A DNA stretch of 64,000 nucleotides from Aminiphilus circumscriptus DSM 16581. Lineage in GTDB: Bacteria; Synergistota; Synergistia; Synergistales; Aminiphilaceae. The notes beneath the pieces were generated by a model, which was not told the origin of the DNA, did not search any database, and saw only the letters and a program-made list of their open reading frames with translations. The stretch covers positions 248,001 to 312,000 of the forward strand of contig NZ_JAFY01000002.1 of assembly GCF_000526375.1 (NCBI RefSeq), written 5' to 3'. Of the stretch, positions 25,966 through 34,999 are shown in pieces. Numbering within the stretch: position 1 is the first letter of the stretch; each line of letters starts with the position of its first letter. A program made the position numbers and the translations under genes.

Positions 25966-26571
25966 TCACTTTCGGGCGATGACGGAACTCCGCTCCTTCG
26001 TCGCCTGGTAGATCTCCGAGAGCTCCAGATAGACGGCCCGGAGTCGCTCGAAACGGGCCTGCGCCTCCCCGGGATTCGCCAGAGAGGGAATCATCTCCTC
26101 CAGGGAAAACAATTCGAGGAAGGAACTCTTCCGTCGAGGACTCGGGCAGCCGAAGATTTCCTCCAGGATCCGCAGATCGTGAGGGATTTGAAAGTCCTCT
26201 CTGGTGCGCTCGTAGCCGAACAGAAAGTAGACCTTGGGAAAGCCCGACCATGCGAGCGCGGAGAGACACATGGAACAGGGCTCGTGGGTGGAGAGGAAGA
26301 GACATTCCGCGGGACCCGGCCGCGGCACGGAAGGACGCTCTGCCGGAGAGGGGGCGAAGAATTCCTTGATGGTCCACACCTCTCCGTGCCAGAGAGGGCA
26401 TTCCGCCTCATGGTTCGTTCCCGCGAGAACCAGGGAGAGATCGTCCGCCCGGAGCACCGCCGCGCCGAAGACCTTGTGCCCCTGACGCACACCGTCCCGC
26501 GTGAGGGGCACGATATCCTTCTCGACGACGTCGAGCATGCGCCAAAAAAGAGTGGAAGTGTTCCTTTCCAT
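25966..26571 (-). CDS. cytidine/deoxycytidylate deaminase-fold protein
   Basis: A 201-residue zinc-dependent deaminase. The metal/active-site motifs are WHGEVWTI (HxE) and THEPCSMCLSAL (PCxxC), in the correct order and spacing, and GAAVLRADDLSLVLAGTNHEAE is the preceding core strand. The ATG at 26569-26571 has AGGAGG seven bases upstream; an upstream ATG at 26607 is in frame but poorer. It could deaminate guanine, cytosine or a nucleotide; the C-terminal extension (residues about 140-200) does not narrow this down. Confidence 0.75.
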   Translation of the reverse strand: MERNTSTLFWRMLDVVEKDIVPLTRDGVRQGHKVFGAAVLRADDLSLVLAGTNHEAECPLWHGEVWTIKEFFAPSPAERPSVPRPGPAECLFLSTHEPCSMCLSALAWSGFPKVYFLFGYERTREDFQIPHDLRILEEIFGCPSPRRKSSFLELFSLEEMIPSLANPGEAQARFERLRAVYLELSEIYQATKERSSVIARK

Positions 26572-26795
26572 TCCGTTTCCTCCTCGCTTCGTTGGACTCT
26601 CTTTCATGCCGAACCATCCGTCCGGATCTCCTCCGCCGGGAACACTCTCCGGCCGCCGGAGACGGGACGAAACCCCTGCAACAACCCATCCCCTACTGGA
26701 AACAGCTCGGAACGACCAGGCGAAAGGCGCGCACACGATGACCGAAGGCGCCTTCCTTCATTCCGCACGCGGCGTCGAATCTTTTTCCGGAGATC

Positions 26796-27161
26796 TCAGG
26801 ATTCCCGGCGGAGATTTTGCAGTATCGGTTCCTTCAGAAGGTCCTCCTCGTGCAGATCTCCGTTGGCATAGCGTTTGAGACAGAAAAGCGCTTCCTCCCG
26901 AGACGCGTCATCGAGGGAAAGCATGGCGGCGCTGTACGAGGCGACGCGCCGCCGCATTTCCTCGTATTCCCCAGACGTGAGAAACCCCTTGGCACGGCGT
27001 TTGTTGAGAATCGTATAGGGGTCCAGATCGAAGACCATGTCCCTTTCGCGGCAACGACGCAGCCATCGGAAACCAAGAAGCGACACCGCTCCCAGAAGCA
27101 CTCCCGAAGCAATCCACGTGAGAGGACTGAACAACAACGGCGAGGCGAAAAAACGTTCCAA
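26796..27161 (-). CDS. small single-span membrane protein
   Basis: A 121-residue protein starting at a TTG (27159-27161) with an ideal AAGGAGG seven bases upstream. One membrane span (LTWIASGVLLGAVSLLGF, residues 14-31) precedes a basic stretch and a cytoplasmic helical part (YTILNKRRAKGFLTSGEYEE, a SHOCT-like short oligomerisation motif). The function is unknown. It lies in the cluster of exported proteins that continues to 34872. Confidence 0.55.
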   Translation of the reverse strand: MERFFASPLLFSPLTWIASGVLLGAVSLLGFRWLRRCRERDMVFDLDPYTILNKRRAKGFLTSGEYEEMRRRVASYSAAMLSLDDASREEALFCLKRYANGDLHEEDLLKEPILQNLRRES

Positions 27162-27356
27162 GACGATTCCTCCTTACACGCCCTCCTCCGAAACAATCCC
27201 TCGAAGGGAACACGCTTTGTCTCCGGAAATGCCGGAGCATGGTCCATGTCCATTCCGCGTCGTGCTTTTTTCAGACATTGCTTCCCCGAAAAAATGCCGC
27301 TTCGCGGCTTTCGATTGTGTATTGCGTATTGCACCATCGCGTCCCCATCGAAAGAA

Positions 27357-29267
27357 CTACGGAAGAAGAGTGCTCCTGCGGTACTCTCCGCCGGAAAGGG
27401 ACGGATCCCGATTCGGATCGTAGTCGGCCTTGTCCGTGTAGACCACGGAACCAGCCTTGTTCCGCCACCGGAAGTGCCACTGGTTCGATCCGGTCTCCGC
27501 CTCTCCCGAGAAGGGATTGCGGTATGTCGCCTGCCCGGAGAGGGAGAGAAACATGTCGTCCACCAGGCTCTCCCCAGCCCTCCGTCTCACTTCCGCCAAC
27601 GCTCGTTCGAGTTCCCGGAGTTCGGCCTTCCTCTCCCCGAGAAGCTCTCCCCGCTCGATCCATCGCTTCACCTCTCCGGAGACCCACGCGGGAGACATGC
27701 GCAGCGAATCCGCCACCACCCCGAACAGAGGCGCCCAGCGCGCCTCCTCTCCCTCGGGAAAGCGGACCGTCAGGGTGAAGCGATCACACCATTGGCCCGA
27801 CGAAAGGGGGCCGCGATTCTCCAGGACTGTGGCGAGCTTTTCCCGGTAGCGGACGCCCTCTTCGTCGTAGGTTACGGTGAGGAGCGTCGCCTCATAGCGA
27901 AAATCCAGGGGAACGGGAAGACAGGGCAGAAGATGTTTCTCAAAGAAGAGCCGGAACGACGCGGCCAGTGCAGGCAGCGCGCGCTCCTCCACGACCTGCA
28001 GGTTCGTCGCACCGGGGCGCAGTTCGGGGAAAAGCGTCTGCAGGAGAAAATCCCCCGGCGCGACATAGGGAAAGACCGTCATGCCGTGATAGGTAGACCC
28101 GGGAGGCAGCGCGCCTTCCACGGGCGCGACGCGCATGTCCACATAGAGCGTCGGCGAGACCCAGTGCATCTCCGCCGTCCCCGAAGCATCGCTCCGAACG
28201 GCAAAATCCAGTTCTTCCTCCAAAAGCCGGGAGAGCCCCTCCTGAGGAACAAGGCTCTTCCGCGCCACACCTCCAACGACGCTCCACCCCTCGGGAAGAA
28301 GGAGAGAAAACGCCTTCTCCGTCCGGTCCGTGTAGGGCTCGAAGAGGCGGCGGTCTTCCTTGCCGGAGACGTTCGGAGCATCCTTCGAGAGAGGACTCGC
28401 CGGAGGAGCGGCATCATGTGCGCCGGCGGGGCTCGTCTGCCGCACGAACAGGTAGGTGTGCCCTTCGTCGTCCTGGATCTCCAGAGAATCCCCCACGATC
28501 CGGCACCCGAGGCGGAAGGGGTCCTCGCCGTCGGGGCGAATGTGGAGCACGCCTTTCTCGAAGGTGTACTGCCCTCTGGTCTGTTCGGTTCCCGAGGCGC
28601 TTCGCAGCTCGTGCCGATAGGTTCCGTCGGCGAGGAGTTCCAGTTCGATATCCATTCCTTCGTCCCGGTAGAGCCACCTTCCGGACGCGGGAGAGCGATC
28701 CGGCTTCTTGACTTCCGGCGGCGAGGGCGGCGTGATGCCGCGTCCGACGCCGGAGAGAAAGAGCACCCCCGCACCGGAGGCGAGCCGGAGGTCCGGCGAA
28801 GCAGGGGAAACCGTCACCGGAGAGGTGCTTTCAGGCGGAGCCTCCGCCGATGCGGCGGTGCGGAAGACCAGCACGAAGGGAGCACACACGTCCGCCTCGT
28901 CGGCGGCACTTCGGAATCCACGCCTCCCCTGGCTGTTCACCCCCAGCGCATAGGTCGTCCCCGGAAGAAGGCGCACGGGCAGCACGCACACGGAGACCCC
29001 TTCGGCGGCCCCCGACGGATCCCTCTCGAAACGCGGATCGCCGAGCAGTTCGGGAAACGTTCCGGCGCTCTCCGAGACGAGGGACCAACTGTTCCGCTTC
29101 ACGGGAGCGCTGAACCGGATGCGGATCTCCCGCAGTTCCGGGGACACATTTCCCGACCCGGAGGGAGGGTCCGTCCCGATCACCATCAACCCGTTTCCGC
29201 GGGAACACCCCGGAACACACATGCCCAAAAGCACCGACAGGAACACCAACACTATTCCGCGTTTCAC
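27357..29267 (-). CDS. exported lipoprotein with a Big_5/Ig-like domain
   Basis: About 636 residues. A GTG start at 29265-29267 has GGAGG seven bases upstream and leads into a lipoprotein signal (VKRGIVLVFLSVLLGMC, VPGC). After the lipobox comes an Ig-like domain (TDPPSGSGNVSPELREIRIRFSAPV-type, the usual Big_5 opening) up to about residue 140. A beta-rich middle (GRWLYRDEGMDIELELLADG) resembles a lipocalin-like sheet. The last third has no recognised domain. It lies 15 bases beyond the stop of the upstream gene on the same strand, so it is probably co-transcribed with the next two genes. No enzymatic role can be assigned. Confidence 0.6.
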   Translation of the reverse strand: MKRGIVLVFLSVLLGMCVPGCSRGNGLMVIGTDPPSGSGNVSPELREIRIRFSAPVKRNSWSLVSESAGTFPELLGDPRFERDPSGAAEGVSVCVLPVRLLPGTTYALGVNSQGRRGFRSAADEADVCAPFVLVFRTAASAEAPPESTSPVTVSPASPDLRLASGAGVLFLSGVGRGITPPSPPEVKKPDRSPASGRWLYRDEGMDIELELLADGTYRHELRSASGTEQTRGQYTFEKGVLHIRPDGEDPFRLGCRIVGDSLEIQDDEGHTYLFVRQTSPAGAHDAAPPASPLSKDAPNVSGKEDRRLFEPYTDRTEKAFSLLLPEGWSVVGGVARKSLVPQEGLSRLLEEELDFAVRSDASGTAEMHWVSPTLYVDMRVAPVEGALPPGSTYHGMTVFPYVAPGDFLLQTLFPELRPGATNLQVVEERALPALAASFRLFFEKHLLPCLPVPLDFRYEATLLTVTYDEEGVRYREKLATVLENRGPLSSGQWCDRFTLTVRFPEGEEARWAPLFGVVADSLRMSPAWVSGEVKRWIERGELLGERKAELRELERALAEVRRRAGESLVDDMFLSLSGQATYRNPFSGEAETGSNQWHFRWRNKAGSVVYTDKADYDPNRDPSLSGGEYRRSTLLP

Positions 29268-29399
29268 GAAATCACCTCCGAACCGCGACAGAGGACATCC
29301 TCCGGCGCGGGCATTCCTTCTGCGGCACAGGCCGACGAGCACACCCGCCCCGCCTCGAAACCGCAGGCGACGAGGGAAGACCATTGCAACCGAGGTGGC

Positions 29400-30842
29400 C
29401 TACCGGAACGAGAACCCCTTGATGAACGGCAGGAGCCACTCCTGGGCCTTTCCGTATTCCGCCGCGGGAAGCGTGACCACGAGGAGCGCCCCGCTTGCGG
29501 CAAAACGGACGACCACCGTCGCCCGGGAAACCCCCGCGGCATCCGGCGACGAGTAGAGAAAGACCTGGGCCTGCCGCCCCCGGGCCTGCACCACGGAACT
29601 GCCGTGGGCGCGTTTGCCCTCGGCGATCTTCGCCCTGACCTCTTCCGCCGCCGCCTCGTCCTTCACGGCAAAGAGCTGGAGTTCCTCGCCTCCGGGAAGA
29701 CGATAGAGCGCACCGCCTTCGATGGGGCGCACGACCACCGCTCCCGAAGGAAGCGGCGCGGCGAAGAGCCCTGCCGGATCGGAATGCACGAGGGGGGCTC
29801 CCGCCGGAGAGGAAGCCGCGACGGTCTCCCGGCGCACGCTCGCCAGAATCCGGTCGAAAGCGGGAAGAAGTGCGTCGAAGTCCGAGACGGCGGCGTCGAA
29901 GAGAAACCCGTACCCTTCCGTTTCCGTCACCACCGTGTAAAAAAGCCCTTTCAGCTGTGCGGGGTTGCCCTCCACGGTGAAAAGAAACTCCAGCCGCAGC
30001 GCCTCCAGCCCCGCAAGAGAGGTCCTTTTGAGATCCAGGCGCCGGTAGCTCTTGAAACTGTCCTGCCCTTCCGACTCGACCGCCTGGAAATAGGCGTCGA
30101 GGGGAACGGGGGAGGGAAATTCCTCCCGGTAGAACAGAAATTCCGCCCGGGCTCCGCTGCCCTCGCGAAGGACAAAGTAGGCGTTTGCGGATGGATCGGA
30201 GGGCGGCACGGCACTCCATTCCCGGGGAACCTCGAAGGCCAGCGCTCCCTCCCGGACGACCGCCGGGGAAGCCGGCCCGACCTGGAGAGCCTGGTCCCCC
30301 GTGCTTTCCGCACCGGGGGACGCCGCCGGAGAAGAAACGGGACCTCCGGAGGTGGTGATGCGCACGCCCCGGAGGAACTCGGCAAAGCGGTCACGCACTC
30401 TCCCGAAATCCTCCGGCAGCGTGGAGAACTCGAAGACGTACCAGGAGGATTCCAGGCGAAGATAGGACATCTCCCGCTGGAGGGTTCCGTCGGAAGTCTT
30501 CTCCACCACCTGATGCACGATGGAAGGATATCCCGCAAGGGTGCCGTCGCTGTTTTTCAGCAGCGTGGTGCTTTCATCGTAGCGGGCCTTGTTGCGGAGA
30601 TAGTCCGCGAATCCCTCCGCCTCCTCGGGGGAGCCGAAATCGATGCGCCGGAGACGGAGGAGCACCACCGCCCGGTCCTTGTCGTCCCGAAGTTCGCACA
30701 GGGCCACCTCGTCCCGGGTCGGCTCCAGGGCATTCCATCCCGGAGGGAGAGTGATGTCGATGTCCGCACCCTCTGCAACACCGATGGAAACGGCCAGGCA
30801 GCACGCCAGCAGGAACAACGACAGCAGTTTTCTTCCGTCCAT
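29400..30842 (-). CDS. secreted protein with two PsbP/DcrB-like repeats
   Basis: A 480-residue exported protein. The signal peptide is MDGRKLLSLFLLACCLAVS with a cleavage region near GVAEGA. Two similar domains follow, residues about 30-170 and 200-340. Each has the pattern of a PsbP/DcrB-like fold (PPGWNALEPTRDEVALCELRD; VPREWSAVPPSDPSANAYFVL). A third shorter segment reads ALYRLPGGEELQLFAV. The ATG at 30842 has GGAGG seven bases upstream. It is the middle member of the exported-protein cluster between the CHAT protein and the lipoprotein. Function unknown. Confidence 0.6.
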   Translation of the reverse strand: MDGRKLLSLFLLACCLAVSIGVAEGADIDITLPPGWNALEPTRDEVALCELRDDKDRAVVLLRLRRIDFGSPEEAEGFADYLRNKARYDESTTLLKNSDGTLAGYPSIVHQVVEKTSDGTLQREMSYLRLESSWYVFEFSTLPEDFGRVRDRFAEFLRGVRITTSGGPVSSPAASPGAESTGDQALQVGPASPAVVREGALAFEVPREWSAVPPSDPSANAYFVLREGSGARAEFLFYREEFPSPVPLDAYFQAVESEGQDSFKSYRRLDLKRTSLAGLEALRLEFLFTVEGNPAQLKGLFYTVVTETEGYGFLFDAAVSDFDALLPAFDRILASVRRETVAASSPAGAPLVHSDPAGLFAAPLPSGAVVVRPIEGGALYRLPGGEELQLFAVKDEAAAEEVRAKIAEGKRAHGSSVVQARGRQAQVFLYSSPDAAGVSRATVVVRFAASGALLVVTLPAAEYGKAQEWLLPFIKGFSFR

Positions 30843-30912
30843 GATCACGCCTCCTTCGTGCCGGGGGCCCCCTTCGCCCCGGGAATACGTCTCCCTTTCC
30901 TTCCGTCGTTTT

Positions 30913-33900
30913 TTACCGCTCCTCCCCCAAAAGAACGAAGGGAGCCCAGAATGCGGGGTGCGGCAGGCGCTCCAGAAGCGTCACCTGGGCCTTCCGAAGC
31001 GCCTGGGATTTGGTGTCCCCGGAAAGCCAGTTTTTGTAGAAGAGCACGAAGAGATCCTTCGTGGACGCATCGAAGACGCTCCAGAGACTCGCGAGCAGGG
31101 ACGATGTTCCCGCGTGGAAGAAGGAGCGGGAAAATCCGATGAGTCCCTCGGCATGACTCAGTTGCCCCAAACCGGTCTCGCAGGCGCTCAGGACGACGCA
31201 GCCAGCGTTGAGCGGCAGGCGGAAGACTTCCGATGCCCGCAGCTCCCCGTCGTCTTCGCCGTCGGCGGCGAGGTAGATCGTGCTGTTCAAGGGGCGCCTT
31301 CCATCGGCCATGGCATGGGTGGACAGATGCACCACGTCGAAACCGGCGGCTTTTGCGAAAAGGCGCGTTTCCGTCGCATCGGCGCCGAAGAAGATTTCCG
31401 AGGCGGAAAAGAGGGGTGCCACCTCGAGGACCTCCTGCTCCGCGAAGGGAAGCGGCGCAAGAGAGCCGTCGGAAAAGACGGGATTGCCGAAGCCGAGAAA
31501 GCGCAACGGTCTCGACCTCGTCGCCTCCGCGCTTCTCCGGGCGGCGAGCAGCGTGTAGATGCCGAGGGAAGGCGCGTAGGAAAGAGCCGCCCGCTGCAGG
31601 AGATAGTCCGTTCCCGTCCAGAACGTCTGGAAGGGAATGGCGGCGAGAATGCCCTGGGGGATCACCACCACGTGCGGCGCCGTGTACAGAACGTTCTCCA
31701 GGGGTGCCACGAGGCCCAGATAGAGGCGGGAAAGCTCGAGAAAAGGGGGCTCCGCCTCGGGAGTCCGCAGAGAGGGCAGCGCGGCGTTCACCGCGTTCTC
31801 CACGGCCTGCCGCGAAAGAAGGGGCAGCAGCACGCACCGCACTCCGTCCCGGGTGACGAGGAACGCGAGAGTCCGTGACGGCAGCAGGTGATAGCTCACC
31901 ACGAGCACATCCGAAGGAAGGAGACGCCGCATTTCCGCCACTGACGGAGGTGCGGGAGCGGAGAGGGCGGCCAGCTCCGGAGACGCGAGGGCCACCCGGC
32001 TTCGCAGGGAGGCGAGCTTCTCCCGGAGTTCCGCGGCCTTGCGCTCGATCCGCTCCAGCGCGAGCCGCCTTTCCTCGTCGGGAGTTCCTTCGGAGAGGAG
32101 GGCGCTCTTTTTCGCGGCAAGGCGCTCCAGTTCGCCCTCAAGGGCGGCGAGGGCCTCATAGAGCTCCCGGTCCGTCTCCCGGAGTTCCACCTGTCCCCCT
32201 CCCGCCACGTCAAGGAACGACCTTGCCTTCATGCGTTCCGACACGGAAAGGGCTTCCTCCAGCTCCCCCCGTTCGACGAGAAGGTCCACGAGAAGATCGT
32301 AGGCGTCGTAGCGGTGCTCCAAAAAGGCGACGCGCTGTTCCACCGAGGCGAAGCGGGCCCGGATCGTCTCCAGAAGATCCACCGCCTCCCGAAGCGGCCC
32401 GAGAGCCGCCTCGCCGTCCCCCAGGGCCACCCTGGCCCGGGCGAGCCCGTGCAGGGCGGCGAAGGCGAGCGGCGCATCCTCCACCCGCCTCGCCAGAACG
32501 AGGGCCTCTTCGAAGCAGGTCTCGCTCTCGACGAAACGCCCCTGCCGGAGACGAACAACGCCGCGATTGGATGTCACCAGAGCGAGGCCCGCGACGTCAT
32601 TCACCTCCGCGTAGTCCTCGGCGGCCACGTCCAAAGCGCGTTCCGCAAGCTCCCAATCCTCCGCAACAATGCCCAGATTCGCCATGTTCACCATGAGATC
32701 CGTCGCTTCCCGTTCCATTCCCAGGGCGTGATAGCCGTCGAGGGCTCTGCCGAAATGCGCCTTCGCCTCTTCGAGCTGTCCTCCCCTGCGGGCCAGAATC
32801 CCGAGATTGACCAGGATCCCCGCCTCGGCGCGGCGGTCCCCCCGCTCCTGCGCGAGTTCAAGGGCACGGCGGAAGGCGCGCTCCGCCTCCTGCTCCTCTC
32901 CGGTGGCAAGCGCGAGCGTTCCCGCGTTCACGTATACTCCCACATCCTCCGGAATCGCGGGAGACATCTGAAAATGCAGCGCCCGGTCAAGTTCCTCCTT
33001 GGCCCGACCGTACTCGCCCCGGGACAGGAAAAAGACCGCCAGATTGTTCCACACCCAGAGACGCTGCGACGAAAGGCCCAGAGAGACCGCGAGCGCCTCG
33101 CAGCGCTCCAGATCGGCCAGGGATTCCTCCGCTTCGAAGGCGTAGCGGTCCAGAAACTCCGCCCGGTTGAGCCGCACAACGAACTCGAGCCAGGGAGAGG
33201 GAACGTCGAGGGCAATCTCGAGGGCGACACGAAAACGCTCCCGCGTCCGGGCCGGATCCTCCACACCCATGGAGAGACGAGCCAGATGGTTCGCCGCGAG
33301 CCCCGCAATCTCCGGATTTCCCGGCATCTCCTCCGAGGCGCTCCGGGAGGCGTCTCGTTCCAGCAAAGCCATGCCGCGCCTGAACGCCTCCTGCCACAGC
33401 CTCTCCGCCTCGGCGTGGCGCCCCTCGCGGTAGGCCGCAACGCCTCCGGAAAGGGCGGCGAGCGCCTTGCCGTAGTCGCTTCCGGTCCGCTCCGCCAGGG
33501 CACGAAGCTCCTCCAGCGTCGCCGAGGCATCGTCCCAGCGGGAAACTCCCTGAAAGGCGCGGATCACGCCGTCCAGCATGCGGATTTCCTGCACCGTCCG
33601 AAGGGAACGCAACGTTTCCGGCATCTCTTCCGGAATCCTTCCGGAGGAGCGAAGCAGCTCCCGGGCACGCTCCGCCAGGGCCAGCGCCTTCTCGTCGTCG
33701 CCGCGCCGGGAGGCGATGTAGCCGACGGCGAGAGCGTACTCCACCCTTTCCGCCGGCCAGGCCATTGCGGAGGTCACGAGGAGAAACCCTCCGGCCTCGT
33801 CGAGGGCTTCATCGTACCGCCCCCGATAGACGAGGTCGAGCACTCGGTCACGCAGCGCCGCGAGACGCATCGCGGTGACGTGCACATTTCGGACCTGGGC

Positions 33901-34104
33901 GTCGAGGGAGAGCAGCTCCGTCCGGGCGAACCCCTCCGAGGGAAACGCGGCAAAGAGGATCGCAAGAAAGGCGAAACAAAAGAAGAAGGGGAAAAGGAGA
34001 AAGAAGAACCTGGAAACACGTTTCGACACCGAACACAACAAGAAGGGGAAACGCATGTGAGAACAAAAAGAGCGGGAACAAGGCGCCGTTCTGGTTCTTC
34101 TCAC
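30913..34104 (-). CDS. exported or membrane-anchored TPR-CHAT domain protein
   Basis: A 1063-residue protein that starts at a GTG with GGGGAGG nine bases upstream. A long hydrophobic N-terminal segment (FFFLLFPFFFCFAFLAILFAA, residues about 33-53) is a signal or anchor. At least ten tetratricopeptide repeats span residues about 85-590 (for example NLAVFFLSRGEYGRAKEELDRAL). A coiled-coil region at 640-700 leads to a C-terminal CHAT domain (caspase-like). The catalytic pair is His near 930 (VVHLSTHAM) and Cys near 975 (VVLSACETG). CHAT proteins act as regulated proteases or peptide-cleaving effectors. Here the protein is predicted to lie outside the cytoplasm beside two exported proteins of unknown role. 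Its target is unknown. Confidence 0.85.
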   Translation of the reverse strand: MRRTRTAPCSRSFCSHMRFPFLLCSVSKRVSRFFFLLFPFFFCFAFLAILFAAFPSEGFARTELLSLDAQVRNVHVTAMRLAALRDRVLDLVYRGRYDEALDEAGGFLLVTSAMAWPAERVEYALAVGYIASRRGDDEKALALAERARELLRSSGRIPEEMPETLRSLRTVQEIRMLDGVIRAFQGVSRWDDASATLEELRALAERTGSDYGKALAALSGGVAAYREGRHAEAERLWQEAFRRGMALLERDASRSASEEMPGNPEIAGLAANHLARLSMGVEDPARTRERFRVALEIALDVPSPWLEFVVRLNRAEFLDRYAFEAEESLADLERCEALAVSLGLSSQRLWVWNNLAVFFLSRGEYGRAKEELDRALHFQMSPAIPEDVGVYVNAGTLALATGEEQEAERAFRRALELAQERGDRRAEAGILVNLGILARRGGQLEEAKAHFGRALDGYHALGMEREATDLMVNMANLGIVAEDWELAERALDVAAEDYAEVNDVAGLALVTSNRGVVRLRQGRFVESETCFEEALVLARRVEDAPLAFAALHGLARARVALGDGEAALGPLREAVDLLETIRARFASVEQRVAFLEHRYDAYDLLVDLLVERGELEEALSVSERMKARSFLDVAGGGQVELRETDRELYEALAALEGELERLAAKKSALLSEGTPDEERRLALERIERKAAELREKLASLRSRVALASPELAALSAPAPPSVAEMRRLLPSDVLVVSYHLLPSRTLAFLVTRDGVRCVLLPLLSRQAVENAVNAALPSLRTPEAEPPFLELSRLYLGLVAPLENVLYTAPHVVVIPQGILAAIPFQTFWTGTDYLLQRAALSYAPSLGIYTLLAARRSAEATRSRPLRFLGFGNPVFSDGSLAPLPFAEQEVLEVAPLFSASEIFFGADATETRLFAKAAGFDVVHLSTHAMADGRRPLNSTIYLAADGEDDGELRASEVFRLPLNAGCVVLSACETGLGQLSHAEGLIGFSRSFFHAGTSSLLASLWSVFDASTKDLFVLFYKNWLSGDTKSQALRKAQVTLLERLPHPAFWAPFVLLGEER

Positions 34105-34249
34105 GAGAAATCGCCTCCCCTCCGCTTCGGAGAGCGTTCCGCCTCCCGAAGCGACCGTATGTCCCTCTGAGCGCAGTTCTTCTGAAATGGATTATATCTC
34201 AGAGCGACTCCGATCGCCCCTTCCGTCCGGCTCCTCCGGCTCCGAAAGC

Positions 34250-34284
34250 GCGAAGAATCCGGCCGCCCGGGCCGGATTCTTCGC
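34250..34284 (-). terminator. hairpin downstream of the Synerg-CTERM gene
   Basis: A perfect 15-bp stem (GCGAAGAATCCGGCC with GGCCGGATTCTTCGC) and a 5-base loop lie between two minus-strand genes. The U tract is weak (GCTTTC), so termination may be partial. Confidence 0.6.
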
Positions 34285-34329
34285 AAAAGGAGCGTCCGTC
34301 ACTGCGTTTTCTCCGAGGCCTTCAAGAGG

Positions 34330-34872
34330 TCATCCCTTGCGTCGGAACAGGAAAAACGCCGGAACAAGAAGGGCGATGGCCGGAAGCGTCCCGCCTCCCG
34401 CGTTGCAGCCGCCGCCCGATCCACCCGCCCCTTCCGTGGGGGAGGGAGATGCGGAGGGGGACGGCGTGGGAGAACCCGAGATCGTCGGTGTGGGCACCGC
34501 GTTGACCGTGACGACAAGGGTTCTTGAATCCACGGATTGCGACGTGCTCCGGGCGGTCACCCGCACCGTGTAGGTGCCGGCGGTGGAAAAGGTGTGCTCC
34601 TTCGTCGCCGAAAGCGCATTCGTCACCGTCTCCTCCGTCGTTCCGTCGCCGAAGTTCCACTGATACTTCCACATGGTGCCGTTCGTGACTTCCGCCTTGC
34701 AGGTGAAGGTAACCTTCAGCGGTGCGGTCCCTTCGGTCTTGTCCGCCGTGAATTCGGTCACACGGACCGTACAGGTCGGTCACCCTCCCGCGACGGCAGG
34801 CTCGGAAAACAGAAAAACCCCGGTGAAACACAATGCACAGAGCAGAAAAAGGGTTGCACTCATTCGCTTCAT
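34330..34872 (-). pseudogene. PKD-domain surface protein with Synerg-CTERM signal, split by one in-frame TGA
   Basis: Residues MKRMSATLFLLCALCFTGVF form a signal peptide (ATG at 34870-34872, AAGGAGG upstream). The frame meets TGA at 34782-34780 and then continues in the same frame as PTCTVRVTEFTADKTEG. A PKD domain follows (YQWNFGDGTTEETV, HTFSTAGTYTVRV), then a Pro/Ser/Thr spacer and a C-terminal GGGCNAGGGTLP-hydrophobic-FRRKG tail. That tail matches the Synerg-CTERM sorting signal, a phylum marker. A restart at the GTG 34761 would give a 143-residue protein without a signal peptide. A recent nonsense mutation is the simplest reading; read-through or a sequence error are alternatives. Confidence 0.75.
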
Positions 34873-34999
34873 ATCCCTGAACATCCTCCTTCGACATCTG
34901 TTGTCCGGAGAGACGGTTGCTGTGAAAAACCGCTCTTCTCCGGAATCAGCTTCACGGAATGTGTTCCTCCTCCTATTGTGCCCTATCTTCACGTGGCGA

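Noticed and set aside
26817-31142. 1441-codon plus-strand ORF opposite the exported-protein cluster
   Set aside because: Same cause. The minus-strand genes have signal peptides, ribosome sites and recognisable domains, and the plus-strand frame has none.
34780-34782. UGA read as selenocysteine in the PKD protein
   Set aside because: No convincing SECIS structure follows and no selenocysteine genes are in the window. Kept as a possibility in findings, but annotated as a pseudogene.
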